Assembly (NCBI GenBank): GCA_021776735.1 | Contig: JAJFFH010000028.1 | Span: 62,001 to 126,000 of the forward strand | Direction of reading: 5' to 3' | Source: Planctomycetota bacterium | GTDB lineage: Bacteria > Planctomycetota > PLA2 | DNA: 64,000 bases | Shown: positions 31,737-42,266 of the stretch, in pieces | Layout: each line of letters begins with the position of its first letter | Position numbering within the stretch: the stretch's first letter is position 1 | Program-made: the position numbers and the translations under genes | Notes under the pieces: model-generated | Database searches by the model: none | The model's input: only the letters and a program-made list of their open reading frames with translations | Told to the model about the DNA's origin: nothing

Positions 31737-32546
31737 ATGGTGGCAGGCCTGAACCGGACGGACGATGTCCTCCGCATTCGCGACCACGTGTTTGCGAGCC
31801 GACTCTTTGTGGGCACCGGCAAGTATGCGAGCCACGAACAGACTGCGGCGGCGCTCGAGGCGTCGGGGACGGACTGCGTCACCGTCGCGCTGCGCCGGGT
31901 GGATCTGAACCCCGCGAAGGCGGAGAAGAACCTGCTCGACGTGATCGATGCGGAGCGCTACACGATTTTGCCGAACACCGCCGGGTGCTACACCGAGGAT
32001 GACGCGCTGCGCACGGCTCGGCTTGCGCGCGAGCTCGGACTCGGTGATCTCGTGAAACTCGAGGTGATCGCCGACGAGCAGACACTCCTGCCCGACACCG
32101 GCGCAACGATTTCGGCGACGCGGACCCTGGCAGCCGAGGGCTTCACCGTGCTCGCCTACACCAACGACGACCCCGTCGCGGCGCGCGCCCTCGAAGAGGC
32201 TGGTGCCGCGGCGGTGATGCCGCTGGGGGCGCCCATTGGCTCCGGACTCGGGATTCTCAACCCGACCAACATCCGCATCATCCTCGATCGCGCGAAGGTG
32301 CCGATCGTCGTGGATGCGGGTGTCGGAACGGCCAGCCACGTCGCTGCTGCGATGGAGCTCGGCGTGGACGCGGTGCTGCTCAACACCGGCATCGCGCTGG
32401 CGCAAGACCCCGTCCGGATGGCGCGGGCGATGAAGCACGCGTGCCTGGCCGGCCGCGAGGCGTTTTTGGCCGGGCGCATGGCGGGCCGCATGGTCCATGC
32501 ACCCGCGAGTCCGAGCAGTCCCGTGCAAGGACGCTTCACGAGTTGA
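31737..32546 (+). CDS. thiG: Thiazole synthase
   Basis: [37 protein letters not shown]. Confidence 0.95.
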   Translation: MVAGLNRTDDVLRIRDHVFASRLFVGTGKYASHEQTAAALEASGTDCVTVALRRVDLNPAKAEKNLLDVIDAERYTILPNTAGCYTEDDALRTARLARELGLGDLVKLEVIADEQTLLPDTGATISATRTLAAEGFTVLAYTNDDPVAARALEEAGAAAVMPLGAPIGSGLGILNPTNIRIILDRAKVPIVVDAGVGTASHVAAAMELGVDAVLLNTGIALAQDPVRMARAMKHACLAGREAFLAGRMAGRMVHAPASPSSPVQGRFTS

Positions 32547-33301
32547 TCGCGAGCGCGATTCTCGGTGCGATTCTCGAGGCGTGGCAGCAGGCGCCGGTCA
32601 CGTTTGTACTCGCGGTGACCGGCATCGTGCCGCTGGTATACTTTGCGCGCTGGCGCAAGCCCGCGTTCTCGTCGATCGGGTTCGAGCCGCCGGAGATCGG
32701 CCTTGCCTTCGCTGTCGGGTTCTTCGTCGCCTATGCTGCCGTCGGACTTGCGATCTTCCACGGAGCGGCCCTCATTCGCGGCCTCGGTTTTCTGACCGCC
32801 GCGATCGTCGCCGTCGGTGGTCTCTCGCTCCTGTCGCGTCACGAGCGTCCCCGCGGCACGCGCAGTTGGCGGCTTCTGGCCGGTCTTGTCGGGCTGTGGG
32901 CGGCACTGCCGGTGATCTACGGAATCGCCACCGTGATCGCGATCATTCGTCCGGACCTGCCGGTCCAGGCGGCGGTCGAGACGATCCACTCAAGGGATAC
33001 CGGGTGGATCCGGATCGTGTTTACCGCTGTGCTTGTCGCGCCAGTCTTTGAGGAACTCGTCTTCCGCGGATTCCTGCAGGCATCGTTGCGCCAGTTCTGG
33101 ACCCCGCACGCGGCGTGCGTCGTCTCCGCGCTGGCGTTCGCCCTGATCCACGAGCACGCTGCCAAGGCGCCGATGTTCGCGTTCGGCTACGCGATCGGCA
33201 TGGTTCGCGACCGAACGGGCTCGGTCGTGCCGTGCATCGTGGGACACATCGCGTTTAACGCGCTCACGATCGGCCAGCTACTCGTCCTGTCGCCCTCCTA
33301 G
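32543..33301 (+). CDS. CPBP-family intramembrane metalloprotease
   Basis: [25 protein letters not shown] motifs; TM rich. Confidence 0.82.
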   Translation: MIASAILGAILEAWQQAPVTFVLAVTGIVPLVYFARWRKPAFSSIGFEPPEIGLAFAVGFFVAYAAVGLAIFHGAALIRGLGFLTAAIVAVGGLSLLSRHERPRGTRSWRLLAGLVGLWAALPVIYGIATVIAIIRPDLPVQAAVETIHSRDTGWIRIVFTAVLVAPVFEELVFRGFLQASLRQFWTPHAACVVSALAFALIHEHAAKAPMFAFGYAIGMVRDRTGSVVPCIVGHIAFNALTIGQLLVLSPS

Positions 33302-33324
33302 CGGGGTCAGGGGCCGAGTCCGAC

Positions 33325-33474
33325 CTAGAAGTCCGCTTCGCGCAGGGCGGTGTCGCGGAAGGGCACCCTCGCGCGCCGGAACGAACCGTTCACGAAGTCG
33401 AGGTCGATCTTCTTGCCGCCGACGGCTACGACGCGGGCGCGGCGCAGCTCGAGGTTGATCGTGACGGAATCCAC
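33325..33474 (-). pseudogene. Possible gene remnant
   Basis: Minus-strand 49-codon frame VDSVTINLELRRARVVAVGGKKIDLDFVNGSFRRARVPFRDTALREADF, no convincing start, stops just upstream. Confidence 0.25.
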
Positions 33475-33527
33475 GCCTTCCAGGCGGGCGCCCCCTCAAT
33501 CGGGTCCGCAAGGGACTATGATCCGTC

Positions 33528-34043
33528 ATGCCCAAACGAGCGATGGAGCGCGCCGGGGAAGCCTTGGTGGCGTCCACGGCGGTAGTCGAGGCTGACGTCA
33601 CACTGGGACCGATGGTCAGCGTCTGGTGGAACTCCGTCCTGCGGGGCGACGATTCCCCGCTGGTGATAGGGGTTCAGACCAACGTCCAGGATCTGGTGAT
33701 GATCCACCCCGACGTGGGCGAGCCGATGGCGATCGGGGCTCGGGTCACGATCGGCCACCACGCCGTACTGCATGGGCGCGAGGTCGGGGACGAGGCGTTG
33801 ATCGGAATCGGGGCGATCGTTCTGGCGGGAACCACGATCGGGGCCGGCGCCATCGTGGCCGCCGGGGCGGTCGTGCGGGAGCGGACCGAAGTGCCGCCCA
33901 ACGTGCTCGTGGCAGGGGTTCCGGCGCGCGTCATCCGCGACGTGACGCCCGACGAGCGGGCCCAGGCGGCCTGGCGGGCGGCCAAGTATTGGCGCGAGGC
34001 GTGTCAGCGAGCAGGCTTGCCCCCGCCGCCGTCCGTGCCGTAA
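33528..34043 (+). CDS. Gamma carbonic anhydrase-like left-handed beta-helix protein
   Basis: Hexapeptide repeats; VWWNSVLRGD, QDLVMIH, TIGHHAVLHG. Confidence 0.88.
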   Translation: MPKRAMERAGEALVASTAVVEADVTLGPMVSVWWNSVLRGDDSPLVIGVQTNVQDLVMIHPDVGEPMAIGARVTIGHHAVLHGREVGDEALIGIGAIVLAGTTIGAGAIVAAGAVVRERTEVPPNVLVAGVPARVIRDVTPDERAQAAWRAAKYWREACQRAGLPPPPSVP

Positions 34044-34057
34044 GGTGCCGCGGTTCC

Positions 34058-35578
34058 ATGGAACGGCTGGCCTCGCTCTTCGGCATCTTCGCCCTGCTCG
34101 GCATCGGGTACGCGTTCTCGACCGCTCGCCGTGCCATCCCTTGGCGCATCGTCGTCGTCGGGATCGCGCTCCAGGTCTACCTGGCCCTGTTCATTGTCCG
34201 TCCGGAGACCGTCCCCATCGTGCTCACCCTCGCCGCGGGAATCTGCGCCTTGCTGTCGGTCGGCGCTCTGGTGCGAAAGCTACCCCCCGGGGCGGTCGGC
34301 GCCGCCGTGGGCCTGGGGCTGCTCGGCCTGTTCACGACCATCGTAAACCTGGCGACCCAGGCATCCGGGTGGTGGCTCCTGCTCCTCGTTCCGCTGCCGT
34401 TTCTGCGTGGTCGCCTGCGTCACGCCGCAGGCATCGCGGGCAACCTCGGCGTGCTCGGGGCGCTATGGCTCTGGAGCCTGCCGCACGACTTCGTGTTCCG
34501 CGGCATCTCGGGCGTCGGCACGGGCGTGAAATGGGTGATTGGATTCACGGGCGAAGGGACCGAGTTCGTCTTCGGGCACATCGCGGGCAGTGGGTTTGTC
34601 TTCGCGATAAACGTCGGCGCGATCATCATCTTGTTCGGCGGCCTGATGTCGCTGCTCTACTACGTGGGGATCATCCCGTGGCTCGTCGGGTTGATGGCGC
34701 GCGTGATGCACCGGTCTCTGGGCGTGAGTGGCGCCGAGTCGCTGGCCGCCGCGAGCAACGTCTTCGTGGGGCAGACCGAGGCGCCACTCGTGATTCGTCC
34801 CTATCTTGCCTCCATGACGCGCAGCGAAGTCATGGCGCTCATGACCGGCGGGTTCGCGACGATTGCGGGCAGTGTTCTTGGAGCCTACATCGCGATGTTC
34901 GAGCGGGCGGGTCTCGCGGTCGGGGCGACGCATCTGATCTCCGCCTCGGTGATGAGCGCGCCGGCTGCGTTCGTGTTTGCCAAGCTGTTCGTACCGGAAA
35001 CGGAGACCTCCCAAACGGCGCAGGGCGCCAGCATGCCCCGCGACGCCGTGGGGTCCAACGCGCTCGACGCGCTGACCAGCGGCGTGACCGCCGGTCTCAA
35101 GCTCGCGGTCAACGTCATGGCGATGCTGCTCGTGTTCGTCGCCCTGACCAAGATGCTCGACACATCGGTCTCCTGGGCTTGCGATGCCATCTTCGGGCGC
35201 CCGGACGTCAATTTTCGCACGATCTACGCTTGCGTCTTCGCGCCGTTCGCGTTCCTGATGGGTGTGCCGTGGGATGAGTGCGTCGCGGTGGGCATGCACC
35301 TCGGCACGAAGACGATCTTCAACGAATTCCTGGCCTACATCCACCTGACCGGCGCAATCGCGGCCGACGCGCTCTCCCCGCGCGCCGCGATCTTATCGAC
35401 CTATGCACTCTGCGGCTTCGCGAACTTCATGTCGATCGGCATCCAGATCGGCGGCTTGTCGCAGCTCGCGCCCCGGAAGCGGTCCGTCTTTTCAAGCCTC
35501 GCCGTACGCGCGATGGTCGGCGGCGCCTTGGCCTGTCAACTCACCGCCTGCATCGTCGGCGTTCTGGGCAAATTCTGA
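34058..35578 (+). CDS. Concentrative nucleoside transporter (CNT/NupC)
   Basis: NVFVGQTEAPLVIRPYL, MTGGFATIAGSVL, TM rich. Confidence 0.9.
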   Translation: MERLASLFGIFALLGIGYAFSTARRAIPWRIVVVGIALQVYLALFIVRPETVPIVLTLAAGICALLSVGALVRKLPPGAVGAAVGLGLLGLFTTIVNLATQASGWWLLLLVPLPFLRGRLRHAAGIAGNLGVLGALWLWSLPHDFVFRGISGVGTGVKWVIGFTGEGTEFVFGHIAGSGFVFAINVGAIIILFGGLMSLLYYVGIIPWLVGLMARVMHRSLGVSGAESLAAASNVFVGQTEAPLVIRPYLASMTRSEVMALMTGGFATIAGSVLGAYIAMFERAGLAVGATHLISASVMSAPAAFVFAKLFVPETETSQTAQGASMPRDAVGSNALDALTSGVTAGLKLAVNVMAMLLVFVALTKMLDTSVSWACDAIFGRPDVNFRTIYACVFAPFAFLMGVPWDECVAVGMHLGTKTIFNEFLAYIHLTGAIAADALSPRAAILSTYALCGFANFMSIGIQIGGLSQLAPRKRSVFSSLAVRAMVGGALACQLTACIVGVLGKF

Positions 35579-35776
35579 CCGTGAACTCCGACTGCGATCT
35601 CCGACGTGATTGAAGGGGGCCCGGGGGCAGCAACCGCCCGTCCGTTTGCTTCAGGCTCGGTTTGAGAATCCGGTCGGCTTCGGTCGGCTGCGCCATGTCG
35701 CTCGCCTGCGGCTCGCGCCCCGGGGTCCGCTGCGCGGCAGTGCTGTCTGGCCTGACATCTGACGATCCGTGTCGGA

Positions 35777-36259
35777 TCACACGACCATGCCGATGATCGT
35801 GCTTTCAAACACCATCGTCCCGCGGACGAAGCCCTGGCAGGAGAAGATGGCCCGGCGCGGCTTGAGCGATGTCATCTTGCCGACGATGACCAGCCGGTCG
35901 CCCGGAACGACGGTGCCGCGAAACTTCGTATCGTTAATGCCGCCGAACCCGAAGAAGCGCTCTTCGTTCGGGAACTGCACCCGCCAGTAGAAGCTGCAGA
36001 GTTGCGCTGCCGTCTCGACCATCAGGACGCCGGGAAAGAGCGGGCGTCCGGGGATGTGGCCGCGGGCCCAAAACCCGTCGTCCTTGGCGTCGTGAAATCC
36101 GGCGATGAGTCCGTTCTCGGGGTGCCGGAAGAACACGCCGTGAAGCAGTGCGAATTCGTGGCGGTGGGGATTGTGCTTTTGGATCTCGTCGGGTCCGAAC
36201 TGCACATGCTCCAAGTCGAGCGAGTCCAGGTCGGCCAAGAGCTTCGGCGGCATCCGCAT
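35777..36259 (-). CDS. FabZ-like hotdog-fold hydroxyacyl-ACP dehydratase
   Basis: GHIPGRPLFPGVLMVETAAQL. Confidence 0.82.
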   Translation of the reverse strand: MRMPPKLLADLDSLDLEHVQFGPDEIQKHNPHRHEFALLHGVFFRHPENGLIAGFHDAKDDGFWARGHIPGRPLFPGVLMVETAAQLCSFYWRVQFPNEERFFGFGGINDTKFRGTVVPGDRLVIVGKMTSLKPRRAIFSCQGFVRGTMVFESTIIGMVV

Positions 36260-36353
36260 ACACTACTCGTGATCCAAAGCGGACTCTGCGGATGCGGCGT
36301 CCGGCGTTGGCCCCCGGGGCTACGATTGAGGTGCGCGCCGCACCGAGAGACCC

Positions 36354-37088
36354 ATGTCTAAATCCGATCTCCGCTCCATGATCGAGGAGGGCGAGCGGCT
36401 TCGCCGTTCCAACCCGGCGATGGCGGCCTTTCACCTGGTGCTGCCGTGCGCGGTCCTGATCGGAGTGATTGCCGTACTGATCGTGTCGGGCGCGGCAGCG
36501 CGGGTCGGTGCGGCGGCAGTGACGGCGTTCTTCTTCCTGGGGAAGCTCATCATCCTGAACGGGGGTATCGACAACCCGTTCGAAATGACGACGCTCCAAT
36601 TCGCGGTCATGGTCTTTTTCCTGGATCTGTGGGTGGCCTACACCGTTGGCTACAACCTGCACCACATCTACCGCATCCCCCGGCTCGGTCCGTGGCTGGA
36701 ACGCCTCCAGAACTACTGCCGTTTCTGGATCGTGCGCAACCCCTGGATGAAGCGGTGGGCGTTCACCGGCGTCGCGCTGTTCGTCCTGTTCCCGCTCACC
36801 GGCACGGGCGCACCCGGCGGCACGATCCTCGGGCGCCTGGTCGGGCTCCGGCCGCGGACCACCCTGATCGGCATCGCGGTCGGTTCGGCGCTGGGCTGCG
36901 GCATGATGGCAGCGTTTGCCGAGCAACTCCGGCCGTATTTCGAACGCGTCCAGGGCGAGTGGTGGTTCAAGGCCCTGGGGGTCGTCATTCTTGGTATCCT
37001 GCTGCTGCTCCTGTATCGCCTCGGCCAGCGTATTTCGCGTGCTTCCGACGAGTACGCACGGTCCGACGCAGCGGGAGGTGACGCATGA
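36354..37088 (+). CDS. Small multidrug export (COG2426-like) membrane protein
   Basis: FPLTGTGAPGGTILGRLVGLRPRTTLIGIAVGSALGCG. Confidence 0.65.
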   Translation: MSKSDLRSMIEEGERLRRSNPAMAAFHLVLPCAVLIGVIAVLIVSGAAARVGAAAVTAFFFLGKLIILNGGIDNPFEMTTLQFAVMVFFLDLWVAYTVGYNLHHIYRIPRLGPWLERLQNYCRFWIVRNPWMKRWAFTGVALFVLFPLTGTGAPGGTILGRLVGLRPRTTLIGIAVGSALGCGMMAAFAEQLRPYFERVQGEWWFKALGVVILGILLLLLYRLGQRISRASDEYARSDAAGGDA

Positions 37089-37906
37089 AGAAACTGCTCG
37101 TTTTGGCCCTCGGTGTCGCCCTGTTCCCGGCACCCGCCGTCGCGGAGGATCCCACGGAGGCCCCCAAGGAGGACTCCAAAGAAAACAAGGAGGACGCGGA
37201 GAAGGCTCCCGAGAAAATCACCCCTGGGGGGATCGAACCGGGTGAGCCGGCCACCGCAATCGAGGACTCGTCGTCCGCCCGACGGCAGGTCGCTCGCTTC
37301 CAGAAGGAGTGGAAGGAAGCCAAGAGCAATCAGGACCGACTCAAGGCACTCGAGCGTCTCGGGAAGTGGGACCACGGCGAGGTCTTAAAGGCGGCCCAAA
37401 GACACACCAAGCACAAGGACCACAATATCGCCACCGCCGCGGTCGTGGTTTGCGCGCGCCAGTTATCGGTCAAGAAAAAGGCGGCCAAGGCCGTCTTGGG
37501 GGTGCTGCGGCGCGAAAAGCGGACGAACGTTGTCTGCGCCGCAATGCTCGGACTCGGCTGGCTCGGATGCGACAAGAAGGCCGCCGTCAAGGAGGCGAAG
37601 AAGCTGTTCCGCAAGGACTGGCGGGAGCTGCACAAGGCGGCGACGCGGTATTTCGGCTACATCAAGTACAAGCCGGTCTTTCGGTTGCTCGCCGAGCAGC
37701 TCGACGAGCCCAGACCGGCCAACCCCAACGACCCCAACAACCCGCCCGCCTCGTATTGGAAGGAACGTTGGCACGCCTGGAACAAGAACGTGAAATGGAC
37801 CCGGTGGGCCCTGGCCCAGATGGTCCCGGGCGAGACCTTCGACGAGAAATCGGAAGCGAAGGCGTGGGCGGAGACCGAGGGCAAGAAGCACGGCATCGAG
37901 TGGTAG
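37085..37906 (+). CDS. Secreted HEAT-like repeat protein
   Basis: Signal peptide; alpha-helical repeats; ATG overlaps upstream stop. Confidence 0.6.
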   Translation: MKKLLVLALGVALFPAPAVAEDPTEAPKEDSKENKEDAEKAPEKITPGGIEPGEPATAIEDSSSARRQVARFQKEWKEAKSNQDRLKALERLGKWDHGEVLKAAQRHTKHKDHNIATAAVVVCARQLSVKKKAAKAVLGVLRREKRTNVVCAAMLGLGWLGCDKKAAVKEAKKLFRKDWRELHKAATRYFGYIKYKPVFRLLAEQLDEPRPANPNDPNNPPASYWKERWHAWNKNVKWTRWALAQMVPGETFDEKSEAKAWAETEGKKHGIEW

Positions 37907-38025
37907 CCCTCGCCGTCGCGAACCTGCATCGCCGCCCGTTTGCGATTTCGGTCCGGTGACCCGGCCCAACAAGATTGATTGAAGCTGGTCCGGGGGACGC
38001 GCGGCGCTGCCGGTCCTCGGCTACC

Positions 38026-39585
38026 ATGGCCGCCGTGCGAGGGTTCTTGCTCCTGCCTCTTCTGCGATCCGTTTTCTTGGGGCGATCACCGCTCTTTGGC
38101 CTGGCGTTGCTCTTCGGGGTGGCGGCCTGCTCGGAGAGCGGCCCCACGCCGCCGACCGACTCTCCGGCGGTTTCGTCGAGCGTAAACCCCACGAACGTTC
38201 CCGCGAACCCCGGGGAATGGTGGAAGGCGGCGACCGTGCGGGCGTCGGGCCGCGAGCGCGTGCTGGCGCCGCGGGAACTCCGCGCACTCCTCGACGAGGG
38301 GCGGAACCGTGGTTTTGACCGCGACGCGGACTGGTGGAGCAAGCACGTCGCGTGGGCGCATGCGCGCATCCTCGAAGTGGACCCCGAGGATCCCGACGCG
38401 AATGCCGGGGTCGGCAACAAGACGCTCCAGGAGATTCCGGGCTTTCGCGAGATCTGGGAAAAGATGTTGGCGGCGGATCCGACCGAGGAGATTTCGGAGT
38501 TGCTCGACGACTACGAAGTCCAGGTGACTGCCGGCCGGGCGGTGTATCTCGATGAGCAGGAGTTTGCGCTCCTTACGCAGCGGTTTCGCAAGGCCCAAAC
38601 GCATCTGGAGCGGGTGGCGGCGGACCCCGAATATGTGGCCCTGCGCCGCGCCCTGCGCCAGGTTCGCCGGGGTGCGGTGTCGGACTATCCGTTCGTCTAT
38701 GTGAAGAGCGGCCCGTTCCTCGTCTTTTTTACCGCGCGGGATCTGCAGATGATTTCCGGCGAGGACGAGGCGCTGGAGCGGCAGCGGCTCACGGCGCGGC
38801 GCGCGTTCTATCGCAAGAGTCTCGAGAAGTGGGTGGGGGTGTATTCCGAACTCGTCGCGGATCTGGCCAAGGCGTATCCCCAACTCTGGAAGCAGCGGCG
38901 GCCGGGCAAGGGCGACCTCTTTTGCCAATGGGTCTTCGGCGAGCGCGAGTGGTACGTCTCGTTTGCGGAGCGGGTGCGCAAGGACGGGGCCGAGGCACCG
39001 TACCGGTGCGGCTTCTATCACGGCGGGACGGGCTGGGCGTACCTCTACGACCCGGAGGCGGCCGGTGACAAAGACGGCCGTGCGGACGCGGCCGAGGTCC
39101 GCCGCGAGTCCGCCGCGTACCTGGCCGCGACCCAGCTTCTGCGCCATTGGGGGGACGACCCGAACGATCGGACGATGAACCGCCTCGACCGCTCGCGGGC
39201 CTATTGGCTCAAGGAGGGCTGGCCCGCCTACATCGCCACGCGGCAGATGAAAACACCGATCGTAGGCCGTGTCTTTCAGACGAAGTGGACGTTGCCTCCT
39301 CTTCGTGATGTCATCCAACGACGCAGCCGACTGGATCGCAGCGCGTTGTTGCAGCGGCAAGGCGACGCGTGGGACGGGCGGACGCTTCCCGGCGGCGGTT
39401 ACACCGATCTCGCTTGCCATGTCGTGCGGTGGCTCCACGAGCACAAGAAAGACGCTCTTCTGCGGTTTCTCGAGTCCCAGACCGGCGGGGGCAAACGCGG
39501 GATCGCCTGGTTCGAGGAGTGCTTTGGGATCGGCAAAGCCGGCTGGGGCAGGTTCGAGAACGGCGTGTACGCGGGTCTCCGGTAG
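38026..39585 (+). CDS. Secreted peptidase-MA-like protein lacking HExxH
   Basis: Lipobox-like GVAACSES; YWLKEGWPAYIATRQ resembles gluzincin third-ligand segment; paralog of next gene. Confidence 0.5.
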   Translation: MAAVRGFLLLPLLRSVFLGRSPLFGLALLFGVAACSESGPTPPTDSPAVSSSVNPTNVPANPGEWWKAATVRASGRERVLAPRELRALLDEGRNRGFDRDADWWSKHVAWAHARILEVDPEDPDANAGVGNKTLQEIPGFREIWEKMLAADPTEEISELLDDYEVQVTAGRAVYLDEQEFALLTQRFRKAQTHLERVAADPEYVALRRALRQVRRGAVSDYPFVYVKSGPFLVFFTARDLQMISGEDEALERQRLTARRAFYRKSLEKWVGVYSELVADLAKAYPQLWKQRRPGKGDLFCQWVFGEREWYVSFAERVRKDGAEAPYRCGFYHGGTGWAYLYDPEAAGDKDGRADAAEVRRESAAYLAATQLLRHWGDDPNDRTMNRLDRSRAYWLKEGWPAYIATRQMKTPIVGRVFQTKWTLPPLRDVIQRRSRLDRSALLQRQGDAWDGRTLPGGGYTDLACHVVRWLHEHKKDALLRFLESQTGGGKRGIAWFEECFGIGKAGWGRFENGVYAGLR

Positions 39586-39683
39586 GTTTTTTTTGGTCCG
39601 CGGATAGATTTCGGCTCGACAACAGACTCCAGTCCAGAACAGACTCCGGGATATCCCGGGACTTCGGCCAAAGGTAGATCACG

Positions 39684-41618
39684 ATGCGACGACAACAGTG
39701 CAGTCAGTGCGGGACGATGCTCGATGTTTCGAACCTCGAGAAGGAGGCGAGATTCGCGTGCTCGAACTGCGGCGCGATCCTCGTCGTGGGTGCGGCCGTC
39801 GCCGTGAAGCGCTCCTTGAAAGAGGGGACCGGATTCCAGCGGAAGTCCCAGGACGGCGATGCGCCGGCGCCCCAGGTAACGAGTCGCCGCCGCCGCGCTG
39901 CCGGCACGGGCGGCACCGGAGGCACGGCGGCTGGCGCCGGAGATTCCGGCGAGCACACCGGTCGCGGTCGTTCCCGGGAGCGCGCCGAGGCGGGGGGCAA
40001 GTCCAAGCTGCCGCTGCTTATCGGGATCGGCGTGGTCGCCGTGGTCGGGGCCATCATCGCGATTTCGTCGATGGGTAGCGGCCCTGCGAAAGAGACCAAG
40101 GCCCAGCGCGCCAATCGCTGGTGGATGAACGTCGGCATGATCCGGGGGGGCGAGAAGGGCCGGCTTGAGGAGATTTTGGCCGAAGCCAAGACCGAGGGGT
40201 ACGACCAGGACGCGGCGTGGTGGGCGCCGAAGCGCAAGGACGTGATGGACGCCCTGTTTGCGGCCGACCCCTCCCACGAGCTGGCGAACCGCGAGCGGGG
40301 CCGCAAATGCCTGAACACCGATGTGCCGGGATTCGCGAGGATCTTTGAGCAGATGAACGATGCGTATGCCGACGCACCCGACAAGTTCAAGAAGTTCGTG
40401 GACCGGTACACCTCCAAGGTCGATCGCAAGAAGAAGGTGTGGCTCTCCACGGGGCGGTTCGAAGCGGCGCAAGGACTGCTCGGCGAGTTCGCGGCGTGGA
40501 AGAAGAAGCGCGACGCAAACCCGGCGGGGCGGTTCGTAACCAAGGCCATCGCGGCGGCCAAGCAGCTCTTTCGAGGCAAGGAGTTCGCCCATGCCGTCGC
40601 CGGCCCGTGGATCCTCCTGACTCCTTTCGACGCGGATCCGGCGGGCGCGGATGGCACCGCGACACTGCGCAAGGACAAGTCCGCTCACGCCGCGAAGGTC
40701 GCCGCCGTGCTGCCCGTCGCTCTCGCGCAGTGGACCGCAAAAATCGCCAAGCCGCTGGGCCTTCCCGCTTTCAGGAAGGACTACTACTTCAAGGTGCTGC
40801 TCTGCGAGACGCCGGCCGGTCTCGCGACCTATCTACGTAATCGTCGCGCCGAGGACACGGCTGCCGGCGGCCAAATCGGACCCGAGCTTGTCGGTTTCTT
40901 CCGCCACGACACGAAGTGGGCGGGCGCGTCCGCGATCGACGACGAAGCGCTCAAGCCGTATGTTGCGCAGGATCTGGCGCATGTGGCCATCCACCAACTC
41001 CAGCAGTACCACTCGCAGGATCCGAAGGACAAGTATGAGAACTGGTTCGACGAGTGGAACACGAAGTGGCTCAACGAAGGGCTCGCGGAATGGCTGGGGG
41101 GCGGCGTGCAACTCGACGCCGCAAGCGGCAAGGCGACGTTCACGGGATACGCAAAACGGAGGATCGAGTTCCTGCGTCAGATGAAGGACAACGGTGTACC
41201 GCTGATGCCGATCCGCGACATCGTGCAACTCAACAGTCTTGAGGATTGGGGCAGCTTCTACGCGACTTGGGCCGGCACGCTCCGCGGCGACGATGACATC
41301 GGTGAAGCGACGGTGACTTGGCTCAACGGGTTGCGCGGGGGGACCCGCAAGTGCTTTTACGCGCACTCCTGGTATCTGGTCCACTTCCTCCACGAGGGCA
41401 AGGACGGCAAGTACCGCGAGCAGTTTCTCGCGTTCGTCAAAACGGCGCTCCGCGGAAAGTACAAGCCCGAAAAGTACGCCAAGAGGCCGCGCGACCGCTG
41501 GATCAACCCGTTCGACGCGTTCCAGGACATCTTCGGCCTAAACGATGCGGCGCAATGGGAGAAGCTCCAAAAGGACTACGCGCGCTACCTCAAGCGAATG
41601 CTGCGCGACGCCGAGTAG
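39684..41618 (+). CDS. Zinc-ribbon, TM, degenerate gluzincin-like protein
   Basis: CSQC..CSNC; TM; LAHVAIHQLQQ and WLNEGLAEWLGGG. Confidence 0.6.
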   Translation: MRRQQCSQCGTMLDVSNLEKEARFACSNCGAILVVGAAVAVKRSLKEGTGFQRKSQDGDAPAPQVTSRRRRAAGTGGTGGTAAGAGDSGEHTGRGRSRERAEAGGKSKLPLLIGIGVVAVVGAIIAISSMGSGPAKETKAQRANRWWMNVGMIRGGEKGRLEEILAEAKTEGYDQDAAWWAPKRKDVMDALFAADPSHELANRERGRKCLNTDVPGFARIFEQMNDAYADAPDKFKKFVDRYTSKVDRKKKVWLSTGRFEAAQGLLGEFAAWKKKRDANPAGRFVTKAIAAAKQLFRGKEFAHAVAGPWILLTPFDADPAGADGTATLRKDKSAHAAKVAAVLPVALAQWTAKIAKPLGLPAFRKDYYFKVLLCETPAGLATYLRNRRAEDTAAGGQIGPELVGFFRHDTKWAGASAIDDEALKPYVAQDLAHVAIHQLQQYHSQDPKDKYENWFDEWNTKWLNEGLAEWLGGGVQLDAASGKATFTGYAKRRIEFLRQMKDNGVPLMPIRDIVQLNSLEDWGSFYATWAGTLRGDDDIGEATVTWLNGLRGGTRKCFYAHSWYLVHFLHEGKDGKYREQFLAFVKTALRGKYKPEKYAKRPRDRWINPFDAFQDIFGLNDAAQWEKLQKDYARYLKRMLRDAE

Positions 41619-41621
41619 GTG

Positions 41622-42014
41622 CTACTTGCCCTGCGGCACATAGAAGTCATAGCCCGGGATCTTCTCCCGTACCCGGGCCAGGGCGTCCTCGTCCTCGGCT
41701 TCCGTGTACGCGCGGAACCCGTCGCGCCAACGGCCCGCGGCTTCGGCGGCTTCGCCCGCGCGGAGCCAATGGTCCGGCGTGACCTCGTGGCCATCGCGCC
41801 GTAGTGAGACCAGGAGCCACGGGAGGCCGTTTTTTTGGGCCAGTTCGCGCATGCGGGCGATGCTGTTTTGGTCGTCGGCGAGGATGAACAGTTCCAGGGC
41901 CTCCGCGAGTCGCCCTTCCCTGAGAAAGAGCTCACCGGTCGTCACGCGGAGTTCGTTCGTGGTCTTCTCGCCGTACTTGATTTCGCGGAGTTCGAGCGTG
42001 TCGGGCAGCGCCAT
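41622..42014 (-). CDS. Hypothetical TPR-like protein
   Basis: 130-codon ORF between convergent genes. Confidence 0.55.
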   Translation of the reverse strand: MALPDTLELREIKYGEKTTNELRVTTGELFLREGRLAEALELFILADDQNSIARMRELAQKNGLPWLLVSLRRDGHEVTPDHWLRAGEAAEAAGRWRDGFRAYTEAEDEDALARVREKIPGYDFYVPQGK

Positions 42015-42171
42015 GGCGCGAGTTTATCCGGTCCCGCTAGCGAAACGGCGTGAATTCGCGTAACCGATTGATACTGCTCCGGTTACGCCCAAAACTCGCT
42101 TCCGGCGCGGGTTTTGAGGGTCGAAACGGTCGTAAACGCTTGCGGCAAAGGGGGTTCGGCCAAAAAAAGCG

Positions 42172-42199
42172 GTTGACGGCGTGCCAACCGATTCTAGAT
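42172..42199 (+). promoter_or_regulatory. Sigma70-type promoter of HU gene
   Basis: TTGACG - 16 nt - TAGATT in a locally AT-rich intergenic region. Confidence 0.5.
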
Positions 42200-42209
42200 T
42201 CGGTGTCGT

Positions 42210-42248
42210 AAGAGCCGATGTACAAAGGGAATAAGACGATCGGCTCTT
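42210..42248 (+). promoter_or_regulatory. 5' leader hairpin upstream of HU gene
   Basis: 10-bp perfect inverted repeat AAGAGCCGAT / ATCGGCTCTT with 19-nt loop. Confidence 0.6.
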
Positions 42249-42266
42249 CGGACCCAGCGAAAGGAC

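Noticed and set aside
35628-35652. Degenerate motif-like ACCGCCCGTCCGTTTGCTTC after the nucleoside transporter
   Set aside because: Flank resembles the extended motif but the core has an insertion and mismatches; only suggestive.
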